Origin: RBG-16-34-14 sp963798865
GTDB taxonomy: Bacteria; Bacteroidota; Ignavibacteria; Ignavibacteriales; Ignavibacteriaceae
Direction of reading: 5' to 3'
DNA length: 64,000 nt
NCBI GenBank assembly: GCA_963798865.1
Contig: CAWCVZ010000009.1
Span: forward strand, 310,001-374,000
The notes below the pieces were generated by a model, which was not told the DNA's origin, did no database searches, and saw only the letters and a list, made by a program, of their open reading frames with translations. Below, piece after piece: positions 54,059 to 63,287 of the stretch; positions within the stretch are counted from its first letter, which is position 1, and the number at the start of each line of letters is the position of its first letter. A program made the position numbers and the translations under genes.

Positions 54059-56017
54059 TTGCTTCTTACAATTCTAGTTACAATAAGCAGTAGCGCACAA
54101 ATTGTTATCAATTATAATATTAATACTAATGCTGGAACCGGAAATATAAGTCCGTTTATTTACGGTGCTAATGTGCTTCATAATTTCCCGGTCAGCTCTG
54201 TAAATAATTATTATCCTGGAATTCCTTCGAGAAGATTTGGAGGAGATAGAGTTACAGGATATAATTGGGAAAATAATTTTTCAAATGGAGGAAGTTATGT
54301 CTGCGATCCCGGGCATCCGGGTGATCTTGATTTCTGTAATCCAAATGATGATGCCCTTCCTTTTTTTCATCAGCTCGCCGTGAATGATTACCAAAAAGCA
54401 GGTGAAGTCCTCAAGGCATTTCATAATATATCTGTAGATAATCAATCATATTCTTTAATACAGCTGCCTATGGCTGGTTATGTTTCCCGTGATGGTGATG
54501 GCTATGTAACAATTGCTCAATCTGCACCATCATTTAGATGGGTAAATGTTGTGAATGAAAAAGGAAGTCCGTTTTCATTAACGCCAAATCAAAACGACGA
54601 CAATATGTATGTGGATGAAGAAATAAATTTTCTATTGCAGACTTATGGCAGTTCATCTTCACCAAATGGTGTTAAAGGTTATGAAATGGATAACGAACCT
54701 GATATCTGGTACGCAGATGGTGAACAGGGAGGAGCTGAAACGGGTACTCATCCGAGATTATTTCCTCAACCATTACGTGTTGATGTTTTTCTTGCAAAGA
54801 CTTATGAAATGGCGAAAACAATAAAACGTATGGATGCAGCTGCCGAAACATTTGGACCTGCTTTTGCTAACTATGCCGGTTATTTTAATCTTCATTTTGC
54901 CCCTGATTGGGGAAACTACTCAGGAACGTATCCGCGGTTTGTTGAAACATATCTTGCAAAGATGAATGAATATTCCCAGGCAGAAAATAAACGGCTTCTT
55001 GATGTATTTACTTTGCACTGGTATTCCCAGGAAGATGGCGTTGATGGTGATTTAACAACACCGGATGTGGTTCAAAGAAGATTACAGGCACCCCGTTCTT
55101 TGTGGGATGATACTTATGTTGAAAACAGCTGGATCACCCAATTTGTTACAAACAATCAGCCGATACGTCAAATTCCTGATCTCCAGGAGGCGATTGATAA
55201 TTATTTTCCGGGAACAAAAATTGGATTTACAGAATGGCGTTTTGGAACAGGTGATAATATAAGCACAGGCATTTCAACTGCAGACGCTCTAGGCATTTTT
55301 GGGAAATATGATGTTTACTTTGCAACATTCTTTGAAAAACTTCAGGGGTATGTGAAGAGTTCATTTTTACTTTACCGTAATTTTGATGGAAATGGTGGGA
55401 GATTCGGCAATAAAAAAATATTTTCTTCTTCAGATAATATTGAGAAGACTTCCATATATGCATCTCTTAACGATAGTAATTCCGAGATGCATCTCATCGT
55501 TCTTAACAAAACAAATCAAACTATTGAAGGACACTTTGCAGTTGACAGTGATATTATTTATAGACCTGAAGTTAAAGCTTTTAGTTTCTCTGACGGGAAC
55601 CCTGATATAAGTTCTTCCGGAACTTCAAGTATAGTTAATGCAAATCAATTTATATATAATATTCCCCCGCTTTCTGCTTATCATTTTGTTTTATCGAATT
55701 CAGCGTCAAATGTAATTAAAGAAAACGGTTCACCTCAAAATTTTTCTTTAAACCAAAATTATCCAAATCCATTTAATCCCTCTACAAAAATAGAATTTTC
55801 AATTCCTGAATTATCCTTTGTAAGCATCAAACTTTATAATCTTTTAGGTGAAGAAATAAAAACACTTGTGAATGAAGAAAAAGAAAAAGGAAATTATTCA
55901 ATCAATTTTTCAGGGGAAGATTTGCCAAGTGGAGTTTATTTTTACAAGTTGGAGGTAAATTCAGTAAGCGGATCGAATAATTTTAGTGATATAAAAAAAA
56001 TGGTTCTGCTTAAATAA
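54059..56017 (+). CDS. Glycoside hydrolase family 44 glycanase with T9SS sorting domain
   Basis: A secreted endo-beta-glucanase/xyloglucanase-type enzyme of at least 652 residues. GH44 features are RRFGGDRVTGYNWE near 59-71, the acid/base Glu213 in MDNEPDIWY and the nucleophile Glu392 in GFTEWRFG. The T9SS tail begins NYPNPFNPSTKIEF and ends KKMVLLK, so the enzyme is exported to the surface. The start is doubtful: the signal peptide (LLLTILVTISSSAQ) has no ATG in frame. TTG 54059 is the first usual start, but ATG 54007 would give MRLYVR plus a basic stretch before the hydrophobic core if one base near 54020-54030 were removed. Confidence 0.88.
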   Translation: MLLTILVTISSSAQIVINYNINTNAGTGNISPFIYGANVLHNFPVSSVNNYYPGIPSRRFGGDRVTGYNWENNFSNGGSYVCDPGHPGDLDFCNPNDDALPFFHQLAVNDYQKAGEVLKAFHNISVDNQSYSLIQLPMAGYVSRDGDGYVTIAQSAPSFRWVNVVNEKGSPFSLTPNQNDDNMYVDEEINFLLQTYGSSSSPNGVKGYEMDNEPDIWYADGEQGGAETGTHPRLFPQPLRVDVFLAKTYEMAKTIKRMDAAAETFGPAFANYAGYFNLHFAPDWGNYSGTYPRFVETYLAKMNEYSQAENKRLLDVFTLHWYSQEDGVDGDLTTPDVVQRRLQAPRSLWDDTYVENSWITQFVTNNQPIRQIPDLQEAIDNYFPGTKIGFTEWRFGTGDNISTGISTADALGIFGKYDVYFATFFEKLQGYVKSSFLLYRNFDGNGGRFGNKKIFSSSDNIEKTSIYASLNDSNSEMHLIVLNKTNQTIEGHFAVDSDIIYRPEVKAFSFSDGNPDISSSGTSSIVNANQFIYNIPPLSAYHFVLSNSASNVIKENGSPQNFSLNQNYPNPFNPSTKIEFSIPELSFVSIKLYNLLGEEIKTLVNEEKEKGNYSINFSGEDLPSGVYFYKLEVNSVSGSNNFSDIKKMVLLK

Positions 56018-56099
56018 AATTTATTGGATGTAAAGCTGTTGTTTATTTCCTATTAAATTTGATTTGACATAAATTTAACATTGGAATTAATATCAGTAT

Positions 56100-56948
56100 A
56101 TGTCGCCTTTTAAAAAAATTCTTTTATACATCAAAATCTCACGACCACTAAATGCATTAATTACTTTTCTTGTAATTATAGTTGCTTCAATCATAAGTAT
56201 AACAGAAAATTATTTTATCTTAAAAATAATTCTGGCAGGAATTTCCGGTGCAATTACTGCTTCTGCCGGTAATGTTATAAATGATTATTATGATATTAAT
56301 ATTGATAAGATAAATCGCCCAAACAGAATCCTGCCGAAAGGATACCTTACTTTAAAGGAAGCACTAATATTTTATTTCTTCTTAACTGTCTCAGCAATAA
56401 TAATTTCAGCATTTATTAATCTTCATAGCATTATTTGAAGTTTTTTTTGCGTCCAGTTCTTTTATTTTTTTATTCCTATAAAATTAAAAAAATTCCTCTC
56501 CTGGGAAATTTGATTATTGCATTTCTTACAGGGTTTGCTTTTATATATGGAGCAATTGCTGTTAATAATGTAAGAGCAGCTTTTATTCCCGCAGTGTTTG
56601 CGTTTTTAATTAACTTTATAAGAGAGATAATTAAAGATATGGAGGATGTTGAAGGCGATAAGAGACTTGGAGTATTTACTTATCCCATATTATTTGGTTT
56701 TAAAAAAGCAAAAAGGATGGTTATTACTTATAACCACTGGTTTAATAATTTTAACAATGTATCCGTTTGTATATAATCTTTATGCGATCGAATATTTTAT
56801 TGTAGTTATGGCAATTGTAAATCCTTTTTTGATTTACATAGTTAAATCTTTATTTGAAGATGATTCAGTAAAAAATTTGAATAAATTAAGTAATCTTTTA
56901 AAATTGGATATGTTATTTGGACTCACAGCAATTTTTCTTGGCAGATAA
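56100..56948 (+). CDS. UbiA-family prenyltransferase, two frameshifts
   Basis: Three consecutive frames build one 282-residue polytopic membrane protein. The first ends at 56438 after the first Asp-rich motif (NDYYDINIDKINRPNR). The second runs from about 56435 and contains the second Asp-rich motif (KDMEDVEGDKR). The third (from about 56727) holds the last helices. The breaks lie near an eight-T run (56441-56448) and near 56722-56735. UbiA enzymes attach isoprenoid chains to aromatic rings (quinones, heme O, chlorophyll) or to glycerol phosphates. The substrate is not clear. It sits directly upstream of rnhB. Confidence 0.85.
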
Positions 56949-56953
56949 ACAAA

Positions 56954-57605
56954 GTGAATAAATTTGACAGAAACTTTCTTACAGAAAAAATAAAATTAAT
57001 TGCAGGCACCGATGAAGTTGGGAGAGGTCCATTAGCAGGTCCTGTTGTTGCTGCATCTGTAATCTTTCCGGAAAATATTAGGATCAATGGTGTTAAAGAT
57101 TCAAAACTTTTAACTGAGGATGAAAGAGAAAAATTGCTTCCTAAAATTATGAGTAAAGCATTAAGCTGTTCAGTTGCTGTTGTATCTCACATAGAAATAG
57201 ACCGGATTAATATTTTACAGGCTTCTTTGCTTGCCATGTCAATCGCAATAAAAAGATTAAAAATAAAACCGGAATTAATTTTAATTGACGGCAACAAAAC
57301 ATTCATTTCGGAAATACCCTGCATCCCTATAATAGATGGAGATGCAAAATCTTTTTCAATTGCTGCCGCTTCTATTATTGCTAAAGTTGCCAGGGACCGG
57401 ATTATGAAAAGATTATCACCTCGTTTTCCGGAATATCTCTGGTGTAACAACAAAGGGTATGCAACACCTGAACATATTTAATGCGATAAAAACTTATGGT
57501 CCCTGTCATTTTCATCGTAGAACATTTCTATCAAAAATTCTCTATGAGCAAACGGAGTTTGAGTTTGATCCTGTTGCTGGCGATGAGCTATTAATAATTA
57601 AATAA
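56954..57605 (+). CDS. rnhB: Ribonuclease HII, frameshifted near the C-terminus
   Basis: RNase HII removes RNA from RNA-DNA hybrids and single ribonucleotides from DNA. The catalytic Asp/Glu of GTDEVGRGPLAGP and the Asp of LIDGNK are present, as is KVARDRIM. The frame ends at 57481 in CATATTTAA, but with one base removed at 57475-57477 it continues with FNAIKTYGPCHFHRRTF and ends at 57605, giving the usual 216 residues. Start is GTG 56954. Because the conserved C-terminal helix is intact in the other frame, a sequencing error or very recent mutation is likely. Confidence 0.92.
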
Positions 57606-57611
57606 AATCTT

Positions 57612-57980
57612 ATGACAAAAATAACAAAGGAGTTTGGTGACGAAGGTGAAGATATTGCGGCTGATCTTCTTTTAAAAAAGGGATACGAAATAATAGAACG
57701 CAACTACAGGTTCGGAAAAGGGGAGATTGATATTATTGCAAAGGATCCTGAAACAGGTTTCACAGTTTTTGTAGAGGTTAAATCAAAAAAAAATCTTGAA
57801 TTTGGTGATCCGGTTTATTCCGTTACTAAAAATAAAATGAAGCAGATTAAAAGGATGGCTGAGCTTTATCTCTATGATAAAGAGATTGCAGAATTAAACT
57901 GCAGGTTTGATGTGATTACAGTTTTGCTAAAAGGAAATCAAAAACCTGTAATTGAACACTATGTAAATGCATTTAGTTAA
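57612..57980 (+). CDS. YraN/UPF0102 endonuclease-like protein
   Basis: A 122-residue protein of the UPF0102 family, which has a restriction-endonuclease-like fold. Signatures are GEDIAADLLLKKGYEIIERNYR and the nuclease strand FVEVKSKKNLEFGDP (ExK). Length and the position directly behind rnhB, six bases after its corrected stop, match the usual rnhB-yraN pair. The cellular role is not settled. Confidence 0.92.
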   Translation: MTKITKEFGDEGEDIAADLLLKKGYEIIERNYRFGKGEIDIIAKDPETGFTVFVEVKSKKNLEFGDPVYSVTKNKMKQIKRMAELYLYDKEIAELNCRFDVITVLLKGNQKPVIEHYVNAFS

Positions 57981-58056
57981 TATTATTCCTGATTTTTATA
58001 GACACCTTCTTTCAAAAAATTTTATTGTTAAATAACACATAATAAACTTAAATACT

Positions 58057-58064
58057 TAACTTTG
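58057..58064 (+). promoter_or_regulatory. Possible -7 element for the mla operon
   Basis: TAACTTTG matches TAnnTTTG and lies 96 bases before the permease ATG, giving a leader of roughly 90 bases. No -33 motif is convincing. Confidence 0.3.
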
Positions 58065-58159
58065 CCCTTGAACTTGCTCTTGCTCTTCTTGCAATCTTTT
58101 TTTAAGAAGCTTTTTTTAGTATTTTTTCTTTAAGATGATTCACTTTTCATATTCAATCA

Positions 58160-58963
58160 ATGGAAACTTTGATAAAAGATAAAGAAAATCCTGTCTCTTT
58201 TAGTAAAACGCTTACAAATTTTTTTGAAACTATTGCCGGTCTTTCAACTTTTTCAATTAGATTTTTTAAAGATGCATTTTTGCCGCCTTATGAAATAGGT
58301 GAAATTAAAAAACATATAGATGAACTTGGTATTAAAACTATGCCGATTGTTACGGTTACCGGTTTTATTATTGGACTTGTAATTGCACTTCAATCTCAAC
58401 CTATTATGAAAAAATTCGGAGCAGAATCATTTCTGCCGGGCATGGTTGCTCTTTCTGTTGTAAGGGAATTGGGTCCTGTTATTACAGCTTTAATTTTTGC
58501 AGGAAGAGTAAGTTCAGGTATTGGAGCTGAACTGGGTTCAATGAGAGTTACAGAGCAGATTGATGCAATGGAAGTTTCTGCTGTTAATCCGTACAAATAT
58601 CTTGTTGTGACAAGAATACTTGCTTGTACTTTAATAATGCCATTGCTTACGCTCTATGTAGATTTTCTGGCGATCTTAGGCGGTTTCCTTGCAATTGCTT
58701 TATCCGAAGGTTCAAGCTTTCAGCTTTATATAAATGCTGTTTTTAAATCTCTCGAATTTACTGACCTGATTCCGGGAGTTGCTAAGACATTAGTCTTTGG
58801 TTTTATTGTTGGAACCGTTGGTTCTTATAAAGGTTATAATGCAGATAACGGAACTGTTGGAGTTGGTAAAGCTTCAACAAGCTCAGTTGTTATGGCTTCA
58901 CTATTAATTTTACTTACAGATATGGTTTTAGTAAAAATAACTGTATGGTTATGGCCAACTTAA
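58160..58963 (+). CDS. mlaE: MlaE-type ABC transporter permease
   Basis: The 267-residue permease of an MCE lipid transporter. The family core is visible (MVALSVVRELGPVITALIFAG, then RVSSGIGAELGSMRVTEQID) with five or six membrane helices. In Mla systems it forms the inner-membrane channel that moves phospholipids between the inner membrane and the periplasmic MlaD ring to maintain outer-membrane asymmetry. It is the first gene of an E-F-D operon and shares one base (TAATG) with the ATPase start. Confidence 0.93.
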   Translation: METLIKDKENPVSFSKTLTNFFETIAGLSTFSIRFFKDAFLPPYEIGEIKKHIDELGIKTMPIVTVTGFIIGLVIALQSQPIMKKFGAESFLPGMVALSVVRELGPVITALIFAGRVSSGIGAELGSMRVTEQIDAMEVSAVNPYKYLVVTRILACTLIMPLLTLYVDFLAILGGFLAIALSEGSSFQLYINAVFKSLEFTDLIPGVAKTLVFGFIVGTVGSYKGYNADNGTVGVGKASTSSVVMASLLILLTDMVLVKITVWLWPT

Positions 58964-59727
58964 TGGTTGAAGTTAAAAATCTCAGCAAAGCCTTTGGTGA
59001 TCATATAGTGCTCGATGATATTTCTTTTAATATTGAAGAAGGTGTTAATTTTGTCGTCTTTGGTAAAAGCGGAAGCGGTAAGAGTGTTTTGCTTAAATGT
59101 ATGGTTGGGCTGTTAGAACCCGATAAGGGTGACATTATTATTAATGGTAAAAATGTAGCAAATCTTTCGGTTGAAGAAATGAACGAAGTCAGGAAAAAAA
59201 TGGGTTTTCTTTTCCAGGGATCAGCACTTTATGATTCAATGTCGGTTAGGGAAAACCTGGAATTTCCACTTATAAGGAATTTTAATTTTTCTTCAAATGA
59301 ATTGGAAAAAAAAGTTAAAGACGTACTTGAAAAAGTTGGACTATCTGAAGCTATTGATAAAAAACCTTCCGAACTTTCCGGGGGTATGAAGAAAAGAGTT
59401 GGGCTTGCAAGAACAATTATTACCCAGCCTGATTTAATTTTATATGATGAACCCACAACCGGTCTTGATCCAATTACGACAAAAGAAATAAGCCAGCTTA
59501 TTGTTGAATTACAAAAAGATCTAAATGTTACATCTATTGTTGTTACACATGATTTGATCTGCGCAAAAATAGTGTCAGATAGGTCCATTGTTTTAAAAGA
59601 TGGCAAGATTTGTTATGAAGGCAAGATAAAAGGACTTGAAAAAGCAGATGATCCTTTCCTAAAAGATTTTTTCAGCAGCGAAATAGTTGATGCCGAAGCA
59701 GGCTTGCCTGCCGGCAGGCAGGAGTAA
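58963..59727 (+). CDS. mlaF: MlaF-type ABC transporter ATPase with repeat-derived C-terminus
   Basis: A 254-residue ABC ATPase. Walker A is GKSGSGKSVLL, the signature is LSGGMKKRVGLART and Walker B is LILYDEPTTGLD, all typical of the MlaF group. I chose ATG 58963, which overlaps the permease stop; an in-frame ATG at 58945 would add six residues. The natural C-terminus appears to end near VDAEA; the final residues GLPAGRQE come from a 21-bp palindromic element (59703-59722). The tail lies beyond the ATPase fold, so function should be kept. Confidence 0.93.
   Translation: MVEVKNLSKAFGDHIVLDDISFNIEEGVNFVVFGKSGSGKSVLLKCMVGLLEPDKGDIIINGKNVANLSVEEMNEVRKKMGFLFQGSALYDSMSVRENLEFPLIRNFNFSSNELEKKVKDVLEKVGLSEAIDKKPSELSGGMKKRVGLARTIITQPDLILYDEPTTGLDPITTKEISQLIVELQKDLNVTSIVVTHDLICAKIVSDRSIVLKDGKICYEGKIKGLEKADDPFLKDFFSSEIVDAEAGLPAGRQE
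59703..59722. repeat. Palindromic element spanning the mlaF stop and mlaD ribosome binding site
   Basis: CTTGCCTGCCGGCAGGCAGG holds a perfect 16-base palindrome (59705-59720). It encodes LPAGRQ at the end of mlaF, and its right arm creates the AGGAG ribosome binding site 7-8 bases before mlaD. Confidence 0.8.
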
Positions 59728-59731
59728 AATA

Positions 59732-60763
59732 ATGGCAAAAAAATATTCTTCAGTTAAGATAGGTATTTTTATTTTCCTGGCGGTGGCAATTTTAACCCTT
59801 GCAATTTTTATGCTTGGAGATAAGGATGCTCTATTCAGCTCAACATTCCAGGTAAGAGCCTATTTCCATGATATACAGGGTTTAAAGAGCGGGGCAATAG
59901 TAAGACTCAGTGGAATTGATGTGGGAACAGTTACTGATGTTGAAATTGTTAATGATACATCCGCACGTGTTGAAGTTAAAATGGATATTAAAAATGAATT
60001 TTTCCAGTTTATTAAAACTGATACACAAGCTTCTATAGAAACGGAGGGATTAGTTGGTAATAAAGTTGTTGTGCTTAAAATGGGTTCCAGTGCAGCAGAT
60101 GAAGTTAAAGACGGCGGAATAATTAAATCAAAAGAACCGGTAGGTTTTGCACAGGTTATTGAAGAGACCCAGGGGATAATGGAATACACAAAAGAAATGA
60201 CAAAAGATCTTTCTGAAATTGTTGGGCGGGTAAACAGGGGTGAAGGTTCAATTGGAAAGCTTTTAGTCGATGAACAACTTTATAAAGATGCCACCGGGCT
60301 TACGAAACGCGCTGATGAGAGTTTGCAGGAAATTACAAATGAGATTAAAGGTTTAACAACCCTTTTTGACAAACTCGGTTCCGGGGTAGAATCTGTTGTG
60401 GGTAATGTAAATGCAGTAGTTAATGACCTCGATACAATTATTGCTGGAGTTAAACAGGGTAAAGGGGCTTTGGGTTCTTTATTAGTTGATGGTTCCGGTT
60501 TCGATTCAACTTTTAAAAGCGCTGTAAGCAATATTGAAAAGACAACTTATGATGCGCGCCTTGCAGCATCACGCCTTGCTGAAAATATGGAAGCGCTAAA
60601 GCATAACTGGTTATTCAAAAGCTATTTTGAAGATAGAGGTTACTGGGATAAAGCCGAGTATGAAGATGAGATGGAAACAAAGATGAATGAACTTAATGAA
60701 AAAATAAAAATGCTCGATGAAAGAATTGAAACTTTAAAAGCTCTTGGGAATAAGACTGAATAA
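59732..60763 (+). CDS. mlaD: MlaD/MCE-family substrate-binding protein
   Basis: A 343-residue protein. A membrane anchor (about 9-29) is followed by one MCE domain (about 40-125, VRAYFHDIQGLKSGAIVRLSG and GLVGNKVVVLKMG), then a long helical region (130-340) that forms the barrel of the hexameric ring in related proteins. I chose ATG 59732; the frame is open to 59687, but that start would add residues encoded by the palindromic repeat (MPKQACLPAGRSK). It is the last gene of the operon. MCE rings shuttle phospholipid across the periplasm. Confidence 0.92.
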   Translation: MAKKYSSVKIGIFIFLAVAILTLAIFMLGDKDALFSSTFQVRAYFHDIQGLKSGAIVRLSGIDVGTVTDVEIVNDTSARVEVKMDIKNEFFQFIKTDTQASIETEGLVGNKVVVLKMGSSAADEVKDGGIIKSKEPVGFAQVIEETQGIMEYTKEMTKDLSEIVGRVNRGEGSIGKLLVDEQLYKDATGLTKRADESLQEITNEIKGLTTLFDKLGSGVESVVGNVNAVVNDLDTIIAGVKQGKGALGSLLVDGSGFDSTFKSAVSNIEKTTYDARLAASRLAENMEALKHNWLFKSYFEDRGYWDKAEYEDEMETKMNELNEKIKMLDERIETLKALGNKTE

Positions 60764-60766
60764 TTT

Positions 60767-61390
60767 TTAACTAATCTTTTTTATTACTTTTTCAACTCTT
60801 TTACGTTTAGTCTCTTTTTCAATGTCATCCAGGCGAGAGGTAAGCGTTTTAATAAAAAGTGTTTTGTTTTTTTCATTAATTATTAGTATTGCTTTCTCAG
60901 CATACATTGGTAATTGATTTGTCGGGCTATTAAGCAATTGTTCATTTAACAATGAAAACGCATCCTCTGAATATTGTTTTATCGAACATAATTTAATTAA
61001 GATACTTATTCCATAATCTTTAGTAATTACAGAACCCTTATCTGCTGCGGCAATGATTTTTGAAAGCGCCGAATAAATTATTTCCGGATTTTCAAGTGTT
61101 ATTGTGTTAATTGCTGTCATTGCCCCCCATTGAAGCCGGTTATTTTTGTTATCGAGCAATGTGATAAAATCTTTTGCATATTCGGCTATCAGAGAAGGTT
61201 CCCGCTCTCCGATTTCATATAGAACTTTTATACAATCGTTCTGAATATCTTTACTTTTATTATCAAGATTCTCAACGAGCTCTTTGACCGCCTTTTTATC
61301 TTTTTTGTTTACAATTTGTTTTGCCAATTCCTGGTTTGGCACCTCGTCTCTGTGGTTAAGCGAAGAAGCTAATTTATTTATAACGCTCAT
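60767..61390 (-). CDS. HEAT-repeat-like helical protein
   Basis: A 207-residue all-helical protein with HEAT-type repeats: KAVKELVENLDNKSKDIQND near 30-55, then SLIAEYAKDFITLLDNKNNR and LENPEIIYSALSKIIAAADK. There is no signal peptide or catalytic motif. Such proteins usually bind other proteins. It converges tail-to-tail on mlaD with three bases between stops. Function is unknown. Confidence 0.75.
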   Translation of the reverse strand: MSVINKLASSLNHRDEVPNQELAKQIVNKKDKKAVKELVENLDNKSKDIQNDCIKVLYEIGEREPSLIAEYAKDFITLLDNKNNRLQWGAMTAINTITLENPEIIYSALSKIIAAADKGSVITKDYGISILIKLCSIKQYSEDAFSLLNEQLLNSPTNQLPMYAEKAILIINEKNKTLFIKTLTSRLDDIEKETKRKRVEKVIKKIS

Positions 61391-61437
61391 TTGTTTTCCT
61401 GCTCTTAAATATGTTTTATTAATAAAGGAACCCGGAT

Positions 61438-61809
61438 TTATTTTTCTCCAAAAACTATTTTAAACCCGTTGCAATCTAAAATTGAAAATTCAACATTGCC
61501 ATAAACTCTTTGAGTAAGGGTCTCAATTATATTTACCTTTTTTTCCTTAAGTTCATTAAAAAGTGATTTGATTTCAGAAACCCATAAGTAAATATCAAAT
61601 CCTGCTTTTCTTAACTCAACATTTGAAGTTTGTACTTTTTCTGAATCACCTTTACCGAAATGAATTTGAATGCCATCTCTTTGCACCATTGCATAAACAG
61701 GAGGATCTAAGAAATAATCAATTATTTCAAAGCCGAGAAAATCTCTATAATATACTGCTGTTTTTACAACATCTTTAACAACTAATTGTGTTGTAACTCC
61801 ATTTATCAT
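61438..61809 (-). CDS. VOC-family (glyoxalase/dioxygenase superfamily) protein
   Basis: A 123-residue single-domain VOC protein. Paired beta-alpha-beta-beta-beta modules are evident: VVKDVVKTAVYYRDFLGFE starts the first, and VYGNVEFSILDCNGFKIVFGE ends the second. Metal ligands His52 (IQIHFGKGD) and Glu121 (VFGE) are plausible. Members range from glyoxalases to antibiotic-resistance proteins; no substrate can be assigned. Confidence 0.82.
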   Translation of the reverse strand: MINGVTTQLVVKDVVKTAVYYRDFLGFEIIDYFLDPPVYAMVQRDGIQIHFGKGDSEKVQTSNVELRKAGFDIYLWVSEIKSLFNELKEKKVNIIETLTQRVYGNVEFSILDCNGFKIVFGEK

Positions 61810-61829
61810 TTAGCTTCCCTGTTCGTTAT

Positions 61830-62497
61830 TTATAATTCTTTAATTTCTACATTTCGGAAATCTATCGGATAACCTTCATACATCAGCAGAATCCTTCCTT
61901 CCGAAACAGAAGGTTCACTTCCTTCGTTAACTAATTTACCATTAAGCTCTTGTTTAATTTTACTATATAAAAATGTAACAACTAATATATTCCATTCTCC
62001 GGCGGGTTTTTCTGAATCCTCAAAACGTTTAACTGTAACGCTTCTGCCCGGTTCTGTTTTTTACCCTTTATCTTAAGGGTCACTTCATGAAGCAAAATAA
62101 AATCTCCGGTAGCACTTTCTTTAATCTGGAACTGAATACCCGTTGACCATGAAGTATCCGCGGTTTCTAAAGGAACTAAGTACATTACACTGCTGTTTTT
62201 TGAATTATTTTTTTTGACAAAAGTCGTATCGGTATTCCATCTGAACTCAACTGTTAACTGAAAATTATGAAATGATTGATCCGACATCAGGTAACCGGCT
62301 TTGTTACCATATAATCGAATAATGTGATCTTCAACTGTAAAAAGTTAGGAGGCATTAATATTTTTCCCCGATTCCTGCTCGTAAGCATACCATCCTTCCC
62401 GATTTTTTCCGTTAAAAAGTTGAATAGTTGTTTGAGCAAAAGTAAGTAAAGGAAATAATGCTAATGCGATAAGTAGTAAATGGTAGAAGCAATTCAT
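61830..62497 (-). pseudogene. DUF1080 (3-keto-disaccharide hydrolase-like) gene with nonsense codon and frameshift
   Basis: Reading from ATG 62497 gives a signal peptide (MNCFYHLLLIALALFPLLTFA) and the start of a DUF1080 domain (LFNGKNREGWYAYE), then TAA at 62345-62347. The same frame continues with FTVEDHIIRLYGNKAGYLMS and FQLTVEFRWN to KIKGKK, where a T-run at 62057-62062 (forward strand) is one base short. The next frame completes the domain (FEDSEKPAGEWNILVV to VEIKEL). Two independent lesions in a 222-residue protein argue for real decay. DUF1080 proteins are secreted lectin-fold glycosidases. Confidence 0.7.
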
Positions 62498-62598
62498 AAT
62501 GATAAATATATAATCAGATAAAAAATAATAAAAGCTTGGCAGAACGGCAGAGTTTTATTTTTCTCTAAATAGTCGAGTTATGGTTTTCCGTAAGAAAT

Positions 62599-63147
62599 TT
62601 AGCTATATGGAACATAACCTTTATATCCTATAGCTTTAGCAAAGCTGCCGATAACGATTGCGATAAAATTTTGTACAAAGGTAGGTGGACCGGAAATAAA
62701 CTGGAGTCCCCGAAATTCATTCATCATTGCCGCGAATTGAAGAAAGTTTTTAGGGAGCCCATTTTTACCTGCTTTACCTTGATGACCAATAGCAAAAAAA
62801 GTTTCTAGAAAAAACTCAGTTCTTAATGCAGGACGAAATTCTACTTGCATTAAAAGATCTTTAGTGCCGGTTTGTTGAAACGTATGTCTAACATTTGGGG
62901 GAACGGACATTGTGTCTCCCCCTTTACCAATTACTTCTTTCCCATCGATTTTAAACTTTGCCTCTCCATCTAAAATATGAAATGTTTCTGTTTGAAAAGG
63001 ATGAAAATGTTCGGGAGGCGGCAAAGCACCTACTTTTGCGCTCCCCTCATATCTTAAAAACTCTCCTTTAGTTTCCTCGGCAGTGTTTAAGAATTTTATT
63101 TTGTTCCCGAGACCTGGATGTTCAATGATTTGATTTTTATAAGCCAT
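62599..63147 (-). CDS. Cupin-domain protein
   Basis: A 182-residue protein with an N-terminal cupin (about 25-105): motif 1 around PPPEHFHPFQTETFHILDGE has two His and a Glu as metal ligands, and motif 2 contains PPNVRHTFQQTG. The C-terminal third is hydrophobic (PPTFVQNFIAIVIGSFAKAIG), perhaps a membrane-associated helix. I know of no defined activity for this cupin form. It stands alone, with about 140 bp to the next gene. Confidence 0.8.
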   Translation of the reverse strand: MAYKNQIIEHPGLGNKIKFLNTAEETKGEFLRYEGSAKVGALPPPEHFHPFQTETFHILDGEAKFKIDGKEVIGKGGDTMSVPPNVRHTFQQTGTKDLLMQVEFRPALRTEFFLETFFAIGHQGKAGKNGLPKNFLQFAAMMNEFRGLQFISGPPTFVQNFIAIVIGSFAKAIGYKGYVPYS

Positions 63148-63287
63148 TATGATGAGGTGAAATAATTGCTATCTTAGAAATACTTTTTAGCAATATTGCA
63201 TATATTTTTCTTAAATGCTAATAGAGGAATAATTAAAATAATATTTTCTTGGTGTTTAGGAAAACTAAGTCTTAAAGGTTTACCTTC

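Noticed and set aside
56646..56948. Independent 100-residue membrane protein gene
   Set aside because: It continues the helix order of the UbiA protein directly after a single-base break; no start site precedes it.
61982..62287. Intact 101-residue protein on the minus strand
   Set aside because: It is only the middle of a DUF1080 domain between a nonsense codon and a frameshift.
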